From positions 21,814 through 85,813 of the forward strand of contig NW_003546363.1 of NCBI RefSeq assembly GCF_000090795.2: a DNA stretch of 64,000 nucleotides, in the 5' to 3' direction. This DNA is from Amphimedon queenslandica (Eukaryota; Porifera; Demospongiae; Haplosclerida; Niphatidae). The position numbers were made by a program, and so were the translations under genes. Positions 26,535 through 38,689 of this stretch are shown here, piece after piece. The number at the start of each line of letters is the position of its first letter. The first letter of the stretch is position 1. Under the pieces are notes generated by a model. The model was not told the DNA's origin, made no database searches, and saw only the letters and a list, made by a program, of their open reading frames with translations.

Positions 26535-29500
26535 ATGGCCCAGTCTATTAGCAGTGAGATTGGTCACGGAGGGCCTGACAGCTCTGTCGTGTCTGTACTT
26601 GTGGAAATGGCGGATTACTGCCTCAGCCAAAACCCACAACAGGTGAATTGAGTGCTCAATATAAAGCTATTACATTATAATTGTAATAAATTACTTTGTA
26701 GTACTTTTAATCTTTAGAATATTTCTTAAATCTGATTTTGTTATCATTAATACATAGCTGGTTACACCATAGATAGTCTCTAATATCTATGGTTACACCC
26801 ATATTAATTATGTATATATAATAGCTTTTTATTTATTTCTTATTTTTTCAAAAGATTGAAGAAGCCGTGCGATGTCTGATGGCATCCATTTCTCTCTCTC
26901 CTGCTCCTCGAGTTGAAGCTAGAGTCAAGTTGCAGCTGGGAATGACGCTATACCATCACACGAATAACCTCCTGGAGGCCAGAGAATTATTAGAGCAAGC
27001 CGTGAGTTGATGGAGAGATACACATTACCATAATATAGAGAGCTTTAATTTCGCAAAGTTTTATTTTGACGATTGGCAATTTACCAGTTATGTATTCAAA
27101 GGAAATGAATTTTGTAGGGAAATGAATGATCCCTGGATCTTGATATTGTTGTTTTTATTTTGGTTTAAGATGGCTTGGTGGTGTGTGTGTGTGCGCGCGC
27201 GTGTTATAGCACTCATTTTTCAAGAGTACTATTGCTATTTATCATTAAAAGTCAAACAGAAAGAAACACATAATTACACAATGCAATACAATTTCTACAT
27301 GTACCCTACGTGTCAAATATTACATGTATTATCGGAGGTTGTGTTGTATTCGCGGCTGCTAATATTCAAGGTGATAAAACTAATAAAAACATTCAATTAA
27401 ATACCATGGAAACCAGTCGAGCGTTGCTATAACAACTGACCACGTGTTTATACAATTACAATGTTCAGGAGCTAATCATCTATTCTTAGCAGCTTGAGTG
27501 GAGCCGTCCAGACTCCAGTTTTGTACCCGTTATCTTCTTGTATAGATGGACCGTGCTACCTTAGAGCTCTTTGCTGCAAAATCAGTCCTGGTTGGTCAGT
27601 CATGATTACAAACCACACCCAAGTCAATAAGCACTAACTAGAATGGATGGAGGATCCAAAGAGACTGCGAGGCAGAGTGAGCAAAGTATTTCTGAAAAGA
27701 ACTGGCCAAAGGAGCTTCAAAGAGTCCAAGGATTAGTAACAGCAAGAAGAATAACAACTACACTGCAGCCTGGTCCTGTGCTTCAATAACGCACCGTTTT
27801 CAATTAAAATAGCATCCAGTTTCTGTGGTAATCGCTAGTGGCAGGAAAAATCCGCGAATATTAGCAGCCGCGAATATAGCCCGACCTACAGTATTATTGT
27901 AATTGTTCATATTGAACTCAATCCATACCATAATATTATTATCATTATTCTTATTCTCATTATATAGATGCTATTATCAAACAGTGTATCTGGTATAGAA
28001 CAAATAAAGTATGAAGCCGCTAGCATCTTAGCAAGAATACACGTGGAGCAGGTACTGTGTATGATATACCGACTCCCCTTTAGTGGGTGTGGTCATCCCG
28101 TTGCTAGGGTTACGCTCACAATGCAAAGATGGTGATACGAAGTGCAATGGAGACGAGCTACAGACTGCCATACTGGCACTGTAGGCTGATGCTACAGAAA
28201 GCAGTAAGTACTAGCATACAGACCAGCATTTTCGAGGGACTATCATAATAATTATAGACTTTTTTGCAAATTTGTACTCTCTACCGATACCATGTACATG
28301 TACATGTATATTGTACTCATCATAATGGATTATTTTTAAAAAATAATAATAATCAAAGATTCGCGAAATTTACACCATTGAAAATATTAGCACTGTATGA
28401 TTGTATGTATTCATAGTAATGAGTAATAAGGAAATACGTTTAACCCTCTCTTAAATTTGATATCATCTCTCTCTCTCTCTCCTCCATTTTCATAGGATGT
28501 TCATTTATATGAGAAGGATTATAATAGTTTGATATCCACACTCACAGCTGCTAGTGATTATGCAGAACAAGCGAATGCTCCTCACACTCGTATACTCTGC
28601 CTACTGACCAAAGGAGCTGTGAGTATAGAATAGTACCACTCCATCAGTGTACATGTACATCAGGGGCTCTGGTACTGTAGTACAAGTATACTTGTAGCAA
28701 TAGATTTTGTGGGGATTTATTTTTGTGATTTGTTAAGTTTAATTTTTGAATTGAATTTAATTTTTTGAAGGACTCGAAATATTATACATGTACATGTATA
28801 TTGCACTGGTCACATGTATGTACATGTATATACATGTCCCTATGAAAATAACATGGCATGTTTTTTTGCGTGTACATAAATTCTGCAAAAACATGTCTTT
28901 CAGTACATGTACATGTATATTGTCTGCATAATACAAAATGCACATAGATACATACTAAAACGCAGACATAAGTGAAACACTCCTGGTGCTAATGATTGTA
29001 AATTTGAAAGTCTATGCATATTATACTAAAGAATAAATAGAGTTTAGGGTTGAAGGTGAAAGAAAGAGAGACAGATTAAGAAAATATTGTTATTTATTTA
29101 TATGTATTTCATTTTTTCTTTCATACAGTACTTGTTGATTACTAAGAATTTCAATGAAGCTGTTTCAGTTCTTAACTTCACTCATACTCTAGTTGAGAAC
29201 TACCATGGACCCAAGGCTGCTGTATTGAATACTCTTTATCAAATTATACAGGTCACACATCTATTGGGATTCGGACTGGTAAGAGAGGCTGGAACTTAAT
29301 TAATACATGGGCCTCAGTTTTATTATTGTTGTTGTTATTATTGTTATTATTATTATTGTTGTTGTTATTATTGTTATTATTATTATTGTTGTTGTTATTA
29401 TTATTGTTATTATTATTATTGTTGTTGTTATTATTGTTATTATTATTTACTAGATAAAAGCAGCAAAGCCTCACATGAAGTCCCTACAGCATTGCGTCAA

Positions 29501-32500
29501 GAAATTAAATAATGAAAGTAATAACGATCAATACACATGCAATTAATTTTTATAAAAAAATTATGCATAAAATTGATCTCTCTCTCTTTCTTTCCCTCTC
29601 TTTCTCAGCTCCCACAGAGTCAGAAGGTCTATTAAATGCTGAATGCTTTGATTGGCTAACATTGGAGCAAACAAAAATATTGATTTATCTAGTACGTCCA
29701 TGTGTAACTTATAAAATATAGTGCAATGTATGTACTTTTATACATGTGTATACTTGCATTATTTAGAGCACATTGATAAGTACATGTATTTAGTTGTTTT
29801 GGTAAATGTACATAATAATTTTTACATTTTTGTAGGTGAGTATGATGCATTCTGTGTTAGCTGGGAACACTGAGAAAGCACTCTCTTTTGCTAGGAAAGC
29901 ATTTGCCTACATTAACTCAAGAAAAGGTACACGATCATTATTATTTTGCTTTACATGTACTTGCAGGTATTGTACATACATGTGCTATTTGTTGTTGTTG
30001 TTGTTGTTGTTTACAGGTAGTTCTGATGGTAGTAAAGTCCTGCTAGTTTTTGAGGCTCATTTATTGGAACTCGTTGTGTCGTGTTTGTTAATACAAGGAA
30101 ACTGTACTCAGGCAGGAGAGAAGGTAAATAAAAATGAATAAACAAAATTAATGAATAATATTGTATTTTTGCTCGCTAAGCTTCAAGAGGCCATTAATAT
30201 TTGTCATAGTCACTCACAAATGACTTATTCTCACAGAGCAGTGCTGCATACATTACTGGTAAGAGCTTTATCACAAATTGTACACATACCCTCCCCCCCC
30301 CTCTCTCTCTCTCTCCTTTCTCTCTCAAAGGGTGCTTATGCTTTTGCTACCAATAATGACGAGAGAAGTGTCGCACAATTTCAAACTGCCTTACAGGTAC
30401 GTGTACATGTATACATGTTTCTTTATGTTGATTCATATGAACATGAATGCGTTTTTGTCCCTCCTCTATAGCACACGAACTCGCTGGAACTTAAAGTTTT
30501 CATAAATGTCAACCTTGCAATGACCTACTTGAGGATTGGAGCCTCAAAAATAAGAGAAGTATGTAATGGTATTTTTATCTTCTCTTGAATCTACTTCTCC
30601 AGATGATGGCTATCATGGATTTCTTACAATCTGAAGATGTTAACTCTATACAGTAATTGTTACCTCTCTCTCTCACACACACTCTTTCTTCAGTTCTCTA
30701 CTCTTCCATTCTCTTGTCTCTACTTGTATTTCTCATTATATATACAATATATTATTTATCATTCTTATATCATTTGTAGTAGTAAGAATCTAAAATGTGC
30801 CGTGTCATTTGTGAAAGGACTTAACGCTTATCATCAAGTCCGACCACACGAAGCAAAGTAAGTGAGGGAGAGACCCACTGACTCTCAAACCAGTTTGGAT
30901 CAAAGCGGTTCAGAAACCAGCTTAATTGTGTCCACAGTAACTATGGTTGAATTGGTTTACAATGCTACATTGCATACATAATACAGCTGCTCCAGTACTT
31001 AAACCAGTTTGATTATCTCAAGCCACCTCCTGAGGTGGTTTAGATAAGTTGGTTTATCTGCATTGAAATTGTTCACACTTAAACTGGTTTATTTCTAAAC
31101 CGGTTTCAAACCGCTTTAAGGGCATAGTGTAAACGGGGCTTATGAAAGGTTTAGGGTTTTAATAGTACCAGTATGTTTTTAATATTTTTATTATTATTTA
31201 TTTACAGGCGACATCTACGTGAGACCATTTCTCTATCAAACAGCAATGAACTCAGTAAGCTATCAGCCTGTGCACTGTTGGTCCTAGGACAAATATTCTT
31301 ATCACTTGGGAATCACAAGGTACATGAAATACATGTACATGTACTGGTGCATGTACATGTATATAATATAAGTATAATGTAGTAATTATGGTTTACAGTA
31401 TTGCTTTACATGTACATAAAGTTTATGCATGGGATATAGTTATTTTTTTATTATGATCCTCAATTTTAATGTTTCTGTATTCCATATAATCCTGCCACGC
31501 CTCCTCTGAGAATGCAAGGAATGTTTTGTGGAGGTACTCGTTCCATATAAGGAAGACAGACTGAAAGGAGCTATGAATATCATTAGCTGTCTGAGCATGC
31601 TCAGCTCTGCCAAGTTGTGCTAAAAATAGAAAACAGGATGCTTGACTGGTCTGTCTGGTTTGGAACTGGTCTGACCAGATCAGTTTATTTTTAGAAAGGA
31701 ATGCAGTGCCCTTTAATAGCTAAACTATATACTGCTACAACAAGCCATGGGACATTGGGACTGCACCTTAATTCATGTTCCTTATACCTTTTATACCTTT
31801 GTGTAATTAAATTTAATGTTTATCTACATTTCCTTTCTCTCTCTCCCTCTCTCTCTCTCTTTTTCTTTCTTTTTAGGAGGCCAGAGACATGCTTGATCCT
31901 GCTTGTAAACTCACTCATAAAATTTCTGACAAAATGTTACAATCATGGGCAACTTCACTACTCATTGGTAACCCTCACATGATGATCACATGACAATCAC
32001 ACGACGATCACATGACGATCACATGATGTTTAAATGGTTATTTGTTTAGGTCTACATAAAACTGTGGGGGATAAAGACTCAGAAAAATCTTTAGAAGAAT
32101 CTCTGAGAGTATTACAGTCAGAGTTATACGAAGGTCCAATTCTCTCTCTCTTTTCTTTCTGTTTCTGTTATGATTTTGGACTAAAAATGAAATTTTTCCT
32201 AATTTACAATGTTATTTTAGTGTACATAATGTGCAATTGTCCAGTAGACTATGACATTCTTATCAAAAAATGTTTCATTTTATAGATTACATGAAGACCA
32301 AGGATTGTTCACATCACTTGCTGATGCACGTATGTTTCGGAATATTACATGTTTAGTCTATATTATCTGACCCTTTCTCTTCCTTTACAGTGGACTGTTG
32401 GGGATTGGCCCATAACTGAAGACAAGAAGGAGACAGACTCCCTTGGCAAAGATTCCCCACTGGCCAATGATGATAGTCACAGTGCTGCAGTACAATACAT

Positions 32501-34340
32501 GGAAGTGTCCAATCACCAAACTGATCATGTGATGACATCAAAGTCAAAAAGAACCGATTCCACTCCTAACTTGAGTAAAGTAATTGACCAATCAGAATTT
32601 CAGGAGTCTAATAGCGCGTGGACCGGTCATGTGACTGATCATGTGACCCATGAGAGCTCTAGTCACGAGAGATTCTCTCACCCGTTTCAACAACAAGTCT
32701 CGCCGGAGCAAGGTCACATGACTTTACAGCACCGTCCCCCCAAAGATCACATGACACTTCAGTTAGATCGCATGACTTCAAAGCCACGGAAAGACGTCCT
32801 TCAAAATGACCCCCACCCTCCAAATACTAATTATACTGATCACATGACTCCAGCTCACATGACTCACTCGCACACTAAGAAAAGGACTTCATCGCCATCA
32901 CTAGGGGCTAGAGACATACCACTTGATCCTTTGATTGATTTCGTAAAGCACTCAAAATCAGAGCAACCCTCTTTTAGTCAGAGCCCAGTCTCAAACTTGT
33001 TTTCTCCTCCTCCCACTCTCCCTACTCCTCCTTCTGGTTCTTATCTCAAGCATTATTCATCACACCTGCCAAGAGTCTCCTCTTCACCTGCACAGTTTAC
33101 TAGTACTCTCACTCCTCCATTATCTGCTACTGAAGTTGTACATACCTCCAGTAGTTATATAGGAAAGACCTCACAGTCTTATGAGTCACCGCTTGGTCAT
33201 TCATATCATCATGGCCCAAGTACATCTATGTCTCCTTCATTGCACCAATATGGCTCACAGCAGCAAGGCTCTTCTTCTAGACACCACAGTATTCCTGCTT
33301 CCTCTCATTTTACTAGTCCTCAGACTCAATCACCATCAATCCAGCATGTCACTACTCACCATCATCCACAGACTGGGACTGATTATCATGCAGTTAAGGA
33401 TAATCCTCCTCCTAGAACTTCTCATTATGCTCCAAAACAACAGCAGCATGCTCCCAGTAATCAGTCTGTCTCTCAGCCTTTGCAGCATGCTAGTTCTCAG
33501 TATAGTCCTTTGAAGCATCAGTCTCATTCAAGCTCTGCTTCTCAGCCTATACTCCAGTCTAGTCCACCTTATATTAAGCATCACACCAGCCCTCAGTTCA
33601 CTGCATCACCTCAGGCTAAGCAGTTACCTCCTCCTGCTGGTGGTGGTTCTCAGGCTCATATTGGGGTCCAGCAGCACCAGTCTTCTCCATTGCTGCATGG
33701 TATGCCTCAGTTAAGGCACATGGGGACTCTCCCTTCAGCAGATTCAATGTTGAATCGTACCTATCCTTCTCCTAGTCCTCATGTCATTGATAGTCCTAAT
33801 GTTGCTCGTGGCACTCCGTCTCAGCCTGGCTCTGCCTTAGTCTCTCCTTATCAGTTGAGCTCACTCTCTCTCCTTCATCAACAACAGCAGCAGCAGCAGG
33901 GACATGCTTCAGGTCTAATCCCTCAGCAGTTTCCACAGGTTTATAGCAGCAGTCCGCCCCAGAGGCAGCTACACCATCAGCTACAGCAGCAGCATCAACA
34001 GTTTTCACCCAATGACCTGGTTCTCCATCAGTATGGCTACTCTACTCTAAGTCCTGAGGCTATCCTCAGACAGAAGCTCCTCCAGCAGCAGCAGCAGACT
34101 GGACCAACTGGTAGTGTTAATTTCTCTCCTCTTAGTCATCCACAGACTCACCATTCTCCTGTTGTAATGGGTGGGGGTCCTTCCCCTATGCAGTATAATC
34201 CTCGTCCTATCAATATCTACCAGTACCAGCCTCCTTCCTCTGTCTCTCCTCCGACTCAAGCCCCTCCAGGCCATTTGAACTACGTACATCATCACCATCA
34301 TCATCACATGCATAAGACTCAAAATGCACCTCGTCAATAA
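26535..34340 (+). CDS. MAU2: MAU2 (SCC4) cohesin loader subunit with long Gln/His/Ser/Pro tail
   Basis: Twenty exons: 26535-26642, 26855-27001, 27968-28051, 28108-28203, 28496-28618, 29129-29278, 29454-29517, 29609-29691, 29836-29926, 30017-30123, 30181-30258, 30331-30396, 30472-30558, 30603-30652, 30780-30857, 31208-31319, 31877-31967, 32050-32133, 32286-32329 and 32391-34340. They give 1230 aa; human MAU2 has 613. Residues 1 to about 585 are the TPR superhelix that wraps the NIPBL N-terminus: LQLGMTLYHHT, LPYWHCRLMLQKA, LVSMMHSVLAG, AVLHTLLGAYA, AKRHLRETISLSN, ALLVLGQIFLSLGNH. Where human MAU2 ends, the last exon continues for about 640 residues rich in S, P, H and Q, with poly-Q, HMT repeats and a terminal H-run (HHHHHHHMHKTQ). 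MAU2-NIPBL loads cohesin onto chromatin. Confidence 0.9.
27330..27893. mobile_element. TIR element in MAU2 intron 2
   Basis: TATTCGCGGCTGCTAATATT with a following C (27347-27367) is perfectly repeated in inverse orientation at 27856-27876, and similarity extends outward on both sides (GGAGGTTGTG versus GTAGGTCGGG). The spacer of about 490 bp has no convincing ORF. I could not define a target duplication. Confidence 0.6.
29322..29450. repeat. (ATT/GTT)n tract with higher-order period
   Basis: TTATT and GTTGTTG blocks alternate with a roughly 36-bp higher-order period in MAU2 intron 6. Confidence 0.8.
30890..31145. repeat. Inverted-repeat element in MAU2 intron 15
   Basis: AAAGCGGTTCAGAAACC near the left pairs with GGTTTCAAACCGCTTT near the right. 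The centre has CCACCTCCTGAGGTGG with extended arms. The right end GTGTAAACGGGGCTTA resembles the ends of the element at 53126-53360. The left end is not clear. Confidence 0.45.
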
Positions 34341-35786
34341 TCAATAAATAAAGAATATTATTATTATTATTATGTAGTCATTGTTGTTATTTATTATTAT
34401 TATGATCGCCAGCTCTGTAATTTTTATGGCTCATTATTCTTAGTATTATTACTATTATTATTTGTTACATGCATTTTAATTCGTACTTATGCTACTAGTT
34501 CTTATAAATTGCATGCTCTGCATTTTATGAACATAGGTTGATCGTTCGTTTGATTTGCATTTCTTCTTCACTATAAAAATGTCACCTCTCCATTTCTTCA
34601 TTAATAGTAAAAAGGTGAATAGGAGGGGCCTATTATATGTGTATATATACTGTTTGATAAAAGGCTCTAGTGTTTCCTGTTACCATATTTGGCAGTCAAT
34701 TATTAAATAGTCTCACATGACTGCCACGTGACTGGTCAAACCGGTTTGGTGGGTACGTGTGTGTATGTGTGTGAGTCTCTCATTTATTAGTGTTGTGTGT
34801 ATATGAGTGCATGTGGTGATTTGGTCGTTTCATCTTCTCCCGTCAGCACTTTATATTGATACAGGCGGTGGCCAAAATATAATTCAATCTTCTGTCCCCA
34901 CGACACATTCCCAACACTCAAAGGCAGAGGAATATCAGTGGAGGTGAGTTTTAGATGTTAAATTATGCAAAAGTCACCCGCGGCCATGATGGCTTCTTAG
35001 TAAAGGAGAAATCTTTTCCAGCTTTGCTAAATCCAAGTACCGGGTCTTTTAAGATGTTTGAATGTTTACTGTGTACTGTAAAGTGACAAATAGACTAGAA
35101 AACATGGTTAATAATGATAATTGTAATGGCGGACACAGTCAATTATGAATGGGCGTGGTTTGAACCTAATTAAATTGAATGATTCAATTTAAGATCATTG
35201 CTTAACTTGTATTTTTGTGTTGCAGTAGCATTTATCACAAATACATTTTGATCTAATTATTTTTAAAACTAAATAATAATAAATAATTATTTTTAATGTC
35301 TGCTAAATATTAATTAATTCTTATTTTTATCATAGTGCTCAGATCATCAAGATATTCTTACAGTTATTACTACTGGTACCAGGTACGGATTACAAAATCA
35401 CACCCACACACATAACATGCAAACTTTCACGCCTACATGTACCCTGTACATGTACATGTACATGTTTACTCTATTCATATTGCATGTGTACATAAATGTG
35501 AATCAGTAGTATATATAGTGTACTCTTTTTGAGTTGAGGTGCTATATCAGATTTCCGTGACCCACTGCCTGTAACCATCGTCATCTTCACGCCAGGAACG
35601 ACCAGTACGCCGGAGGACAAGAGAAGAGAGAGGGGCGTGGTCACGTACGCCATATAAGGACGACACTACTTGAGGAAGCCAGATTAGAGGAGAGGAAAGA
35701 GAACAGACAATTTGATATTTTAATTTGATTGAAGTTTGTTTATTGTGAAGACAGATGTCTCTCAGAGGGTGAAATCCACGGACATT
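34341..35786 (+). other. Intergenic / probable 5' UTR exons of the downstream gene
   Basis: After the MAU2 stop come (ATT)n and AATAAA. Three stretches with good plus-strand splice signals follow: about 34866-34951 (TGATACAG before, GTGAGT after), 35337-35381 (CATAG before, GTACGG after), and from 35552 (ATATCAG before) onward. Read together they are open but end in a stop (VTYAI) before 35657, so they look like 5' UTR or a short upstream ORF of the next gene rather than its coding sequence. An antisense 60-codon ORF covers 35471-35653. Neither is firm. Confidence 0.3.
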
Positions 35787-36750
35787 ATGTCACTGAGTAT
35801 GATTGGAGGCGATATACCTCTTCTTTCATCATCGACCTCGCCTTCAGACTGGAGGTCAAGTTTTGACTCTTTCTGTCGGAGCAGCTACATTGATGAGTCT
35901 AAATTGTATAGTGAGACCGTCTGCAAAGAAGTGGGGGACAAGATCATGCACTTGTTGAAGGGAAAGCCGTCCTCCTTGTGGGAGAGGGACCCGTTTTGTG
36001 TGTGGGTTAAGAGTAAGGGGTTCGCCCTCACGTCTTATCCGATGCTTGGACTCAAGGAAGTGTTGTGTATCCCAGTCCCTGACCCCGTGAGTCTGTTATT
36101 ATTTATTATTGGGAATTTGTGATTTAATATTGATACATTTTAATGCAATTAATTCTGGCTTTTAGTCTACATGCTATTCTATATTAGTTAGTAGCTTCTC
36201 ATCTCTCATGCATGGGATTTCATTGGAAATACATGTAGCTCCAAAACCACTCCCAATTTATATTGCATATTTTGATGCCTATTGCATACCTTCCTGAGAA
36301 TAATTTTATGAATCCTTAAAAGTGTGGCCTTTTATTTGTAGATTACATTTTTGTGGTTTTGAAAGTTGTTGTATTTTGGTCAATGCATGAATCTCATTGT
36401 GTGAGGGATTTTTGAGGTGTTTTAGATAAATCTTTGAGCTATACACATGTAATTATGAGCTGTACATGTTATATAAACTGACTTACGTGCATGAGCATCT
36501 AATATTAAAAAAAAATTGGCTGTGAAATTAATTCCCACTTGTATTACATGTACATTGTCTTGGTGCATATTGACTTTCTTTTTTTTTCTTTCTTGATCCC
36601 TCAGTCGGCTGGTTCTGCCTCATGGCGTCGTGTGGCATACATTGAAGAGTTTTATGATATCATTACTAAATTTCACATTGTGAACGGTGACCACCTTTCA
36701 TCTACAAAGACCCACACTGAGGTAAAGAAAGAGGGAGGGAGGGGGGAGAG

Positions 36751-36786
<36 letters not shown>

Positions 36787-37588
36787 AAGAGAGAGAGGGA
36801 AAGGAGGGAGAGAAGGAGACAAAGAGAGAGAGAAAAAATAATGTTTTAAATTATTATTAGGTTTCTAAGCATTATGCCGGTGTGCCTCAATTAGCCATAG
36901 AGAAGTACCTCCAGTTGTGTCCAGGGTGCCACGGGTCCAGCAGCAGTCCTGTTGAGACTCCAGTCCTTAAGGAACCGAAACGGGAGAAGAGTGGCTATTT
37001 TATGAAGAAAGGGCAGGTTGGAATAGTTGTGTGTTTGCATTCACAAATTAATAATAACAATGAATAATCGTTGTAAAAACACAAATATATGTACATTGCA
37101 TGCAGGATTTCCCACAAAGCATGCTACACGTAAGTCAGCTAAACAGCATGCTTTAATACAGTACTTGGGATTTGGAGCAACTTTAAAAATTCGTAAAAAA
37201 TCTAATTTTGATCAGAATCAGCTCAAACTTGCTACACAACATAAGAACATGTATATGTATCAGAAAAAGTTATAAAAATGGAGAATTCTCTCCTAGTCAT
37301 TTTTGGTGAAATTTGGTGAAAAACCCTGTACTATAGTACAGGGTCTTTGGCCTGATTTTTGAGTAACTTTAAAAATTCGTAAAAAATCTAATATTGGTCG
37401 GAATCAGCTCAAACTTGCTACACAACATAAGAACATGTATATGTATCAGAAAAAGTTATAAAAATGGAGAATTCTCTCCTAGTCATTTTTGTTGAAATAC
37501 CTTGCAACATACACATGTATGTAGTACGGGGTCTTTAGCCCAATTTCTGAGTCCACTGGCAAGACTATGGGGCATTACTACCATTATC

Positions 37589-37620
<32 letters not shown>

Positions 37621-38456
37621 TACTAGGTTGAAGTCATTGATATAACAGATAAGCCCCTCGGCCCATTCTGCTACATTTGTCTCTACATTGACGCATACTC
37701 CAATTACCATGTTCTCTTCCCTCTCTCCTCTCCTTCCTCCTCTTCCACCTCTGAAGTTCCCTTTGAGGAAATAGCGCACAACCTCCGTAAATACGTCTTC
37801 CCTTATTTCGGGATGCCGAAGAGTCTTTCCTCCTCTCTCGGCTCCGACTTTATTGAAGATCTTCTGCGAGAGACTTGTCTTCATTGGCCTGATGCTGCTG
37901 TAGTTCGTAACGGTTGTAAGAGGAGCGAGAGAGGGGGAGAGCGTGTTGGGAAGCTGGCAAGGAGAAGCAAATCACTTATATCAGAGCTGTTTGAAAGGTG
38001 TCGCTCTAATTTACAAGACATCTCGCTGACCCCTTCGGCTTGCTCTGACTTACTCCTTAGCCTCCAATGTAAGCTCCTCTTGACTTGATTGACTTTTAAT
38101 TTTGTGTATTTAAAAATTAAACGAAAGCGTTTAAATTTAAATTAGAAACTATTAGTTTATATTTTAAAACTTTAAAGTGAAGCTAATCTCACTTATTTTT
38201 ATTTCTCCTTGCAGACCAACTCAATATATCTACTCGAAAAAGCTCTCAAAAATGTGCTTACGAATTGGCCTTCAACGTGCGACCACATTGTAGTTCACAG
38301 TCCCCGAGACTCCACCCACCAGACACATCTATCAGCAGCAGCAGCGAGGACGAGATCGAAGGCAGCGTTAGGAAATGGCAGTGGGACCCGGAACGACTGA
38401 TCATGAAATCAAAGAGAGAGAATGATTTTGATATAATAGGAAATGATAGGAAGTAG
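35787..38456 (+). CDS. NOL4/KRBA2-type integrase-derived protein
   Basis: Exons 35787-36086, 36605-36721, 36861-37016, 37627-38068 and 38215-38456 give 418 aa. Residues 1-190 match the region shared by NOL4 and KRBA2: FCVWVKSKGFALT, GLKEVLCIPV, WRRVAYIEEFYDIITKFHI, then a degraded integrase-type HHCC zinc finger (H of KFHIV, H of GDH, CPGC). The fourth exon reads like an integrase core (ICLYIDAYSNYHVLFPL, then FGMPKSLSSSLGSDFIEDLL) with the usual SDNG aspartate position altered, so a catalytic role is doubtful. This suggests an old, domesticated integrase, probably nuclear. Its last exon can also splice in frame to p66 (donor after 38452, acceptor 38656). The start at 35787 follows a short upstream ORF at 35756. 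Confidence 0.7.
36738..36840. repeat. (GA)n purine tract
   Basis: A GA/GGA tract of about 100 bp lies just after the second exon of the integrase-derived gene, in intron. Confidence 0.9.
37105..37560. repeat. Family A repeat, two monomers, with transposon-like left end
   Basis: It starts CAGGATTTCCCACAAAGC, like the 2024-2545 terminus, and contains the perfect palindrome at 37324-37343 and a second, diverged monomer. It lies in an intron of the integrase-derived gene. Confidence 0.7.
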
Positions 38457-38689
38457 GCAGTATTAGAGGCTAAGTTGTGGCTTTTTCTAGCATAGAATAC
38501 TTGTAGTAATATTAGTGTATGAGTATTAAGCATTTAGTATTTAGGTTAAAGAGTATGTTAAGTAATACAGTATTTTCCATATTGTTCTTCAATTACAATG
38601 TACATGTATGTTTTTTACTTCTCTCCCTTTCTTTCTCTCTCTCTCTTTTATTTAGTTCATTTTCTAATGATATCTCTCCATCAGTCGAG

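Noticed and set aside
26839-26860. Non-canonical acceptor before MAU2 exon 2 (CAAAAG)
   Set aside because: It is a usable AG acceptor; the TPR alignment confirms the exon boundary, so it is not a noteworthy anomaly.
29253-29474. Poly-asparagine ORF
   Set aside because: It is a translation of the ATT/GTT tract in MAU2 intron 6.
35471-35653. Minus-strand ORF with signal-peptide-like start (MAYVTTPLSLLLSSGVLVV)
   Set aside because: Plus-strand splice signals around it are better and no partner exon was found on the minus strand.
36539-36841. 100-aa ORF ending in RERERERG repeats
   Set aside because: Only residues from 36605 to 36721 are exon; the rest is intron read through the GA tract.
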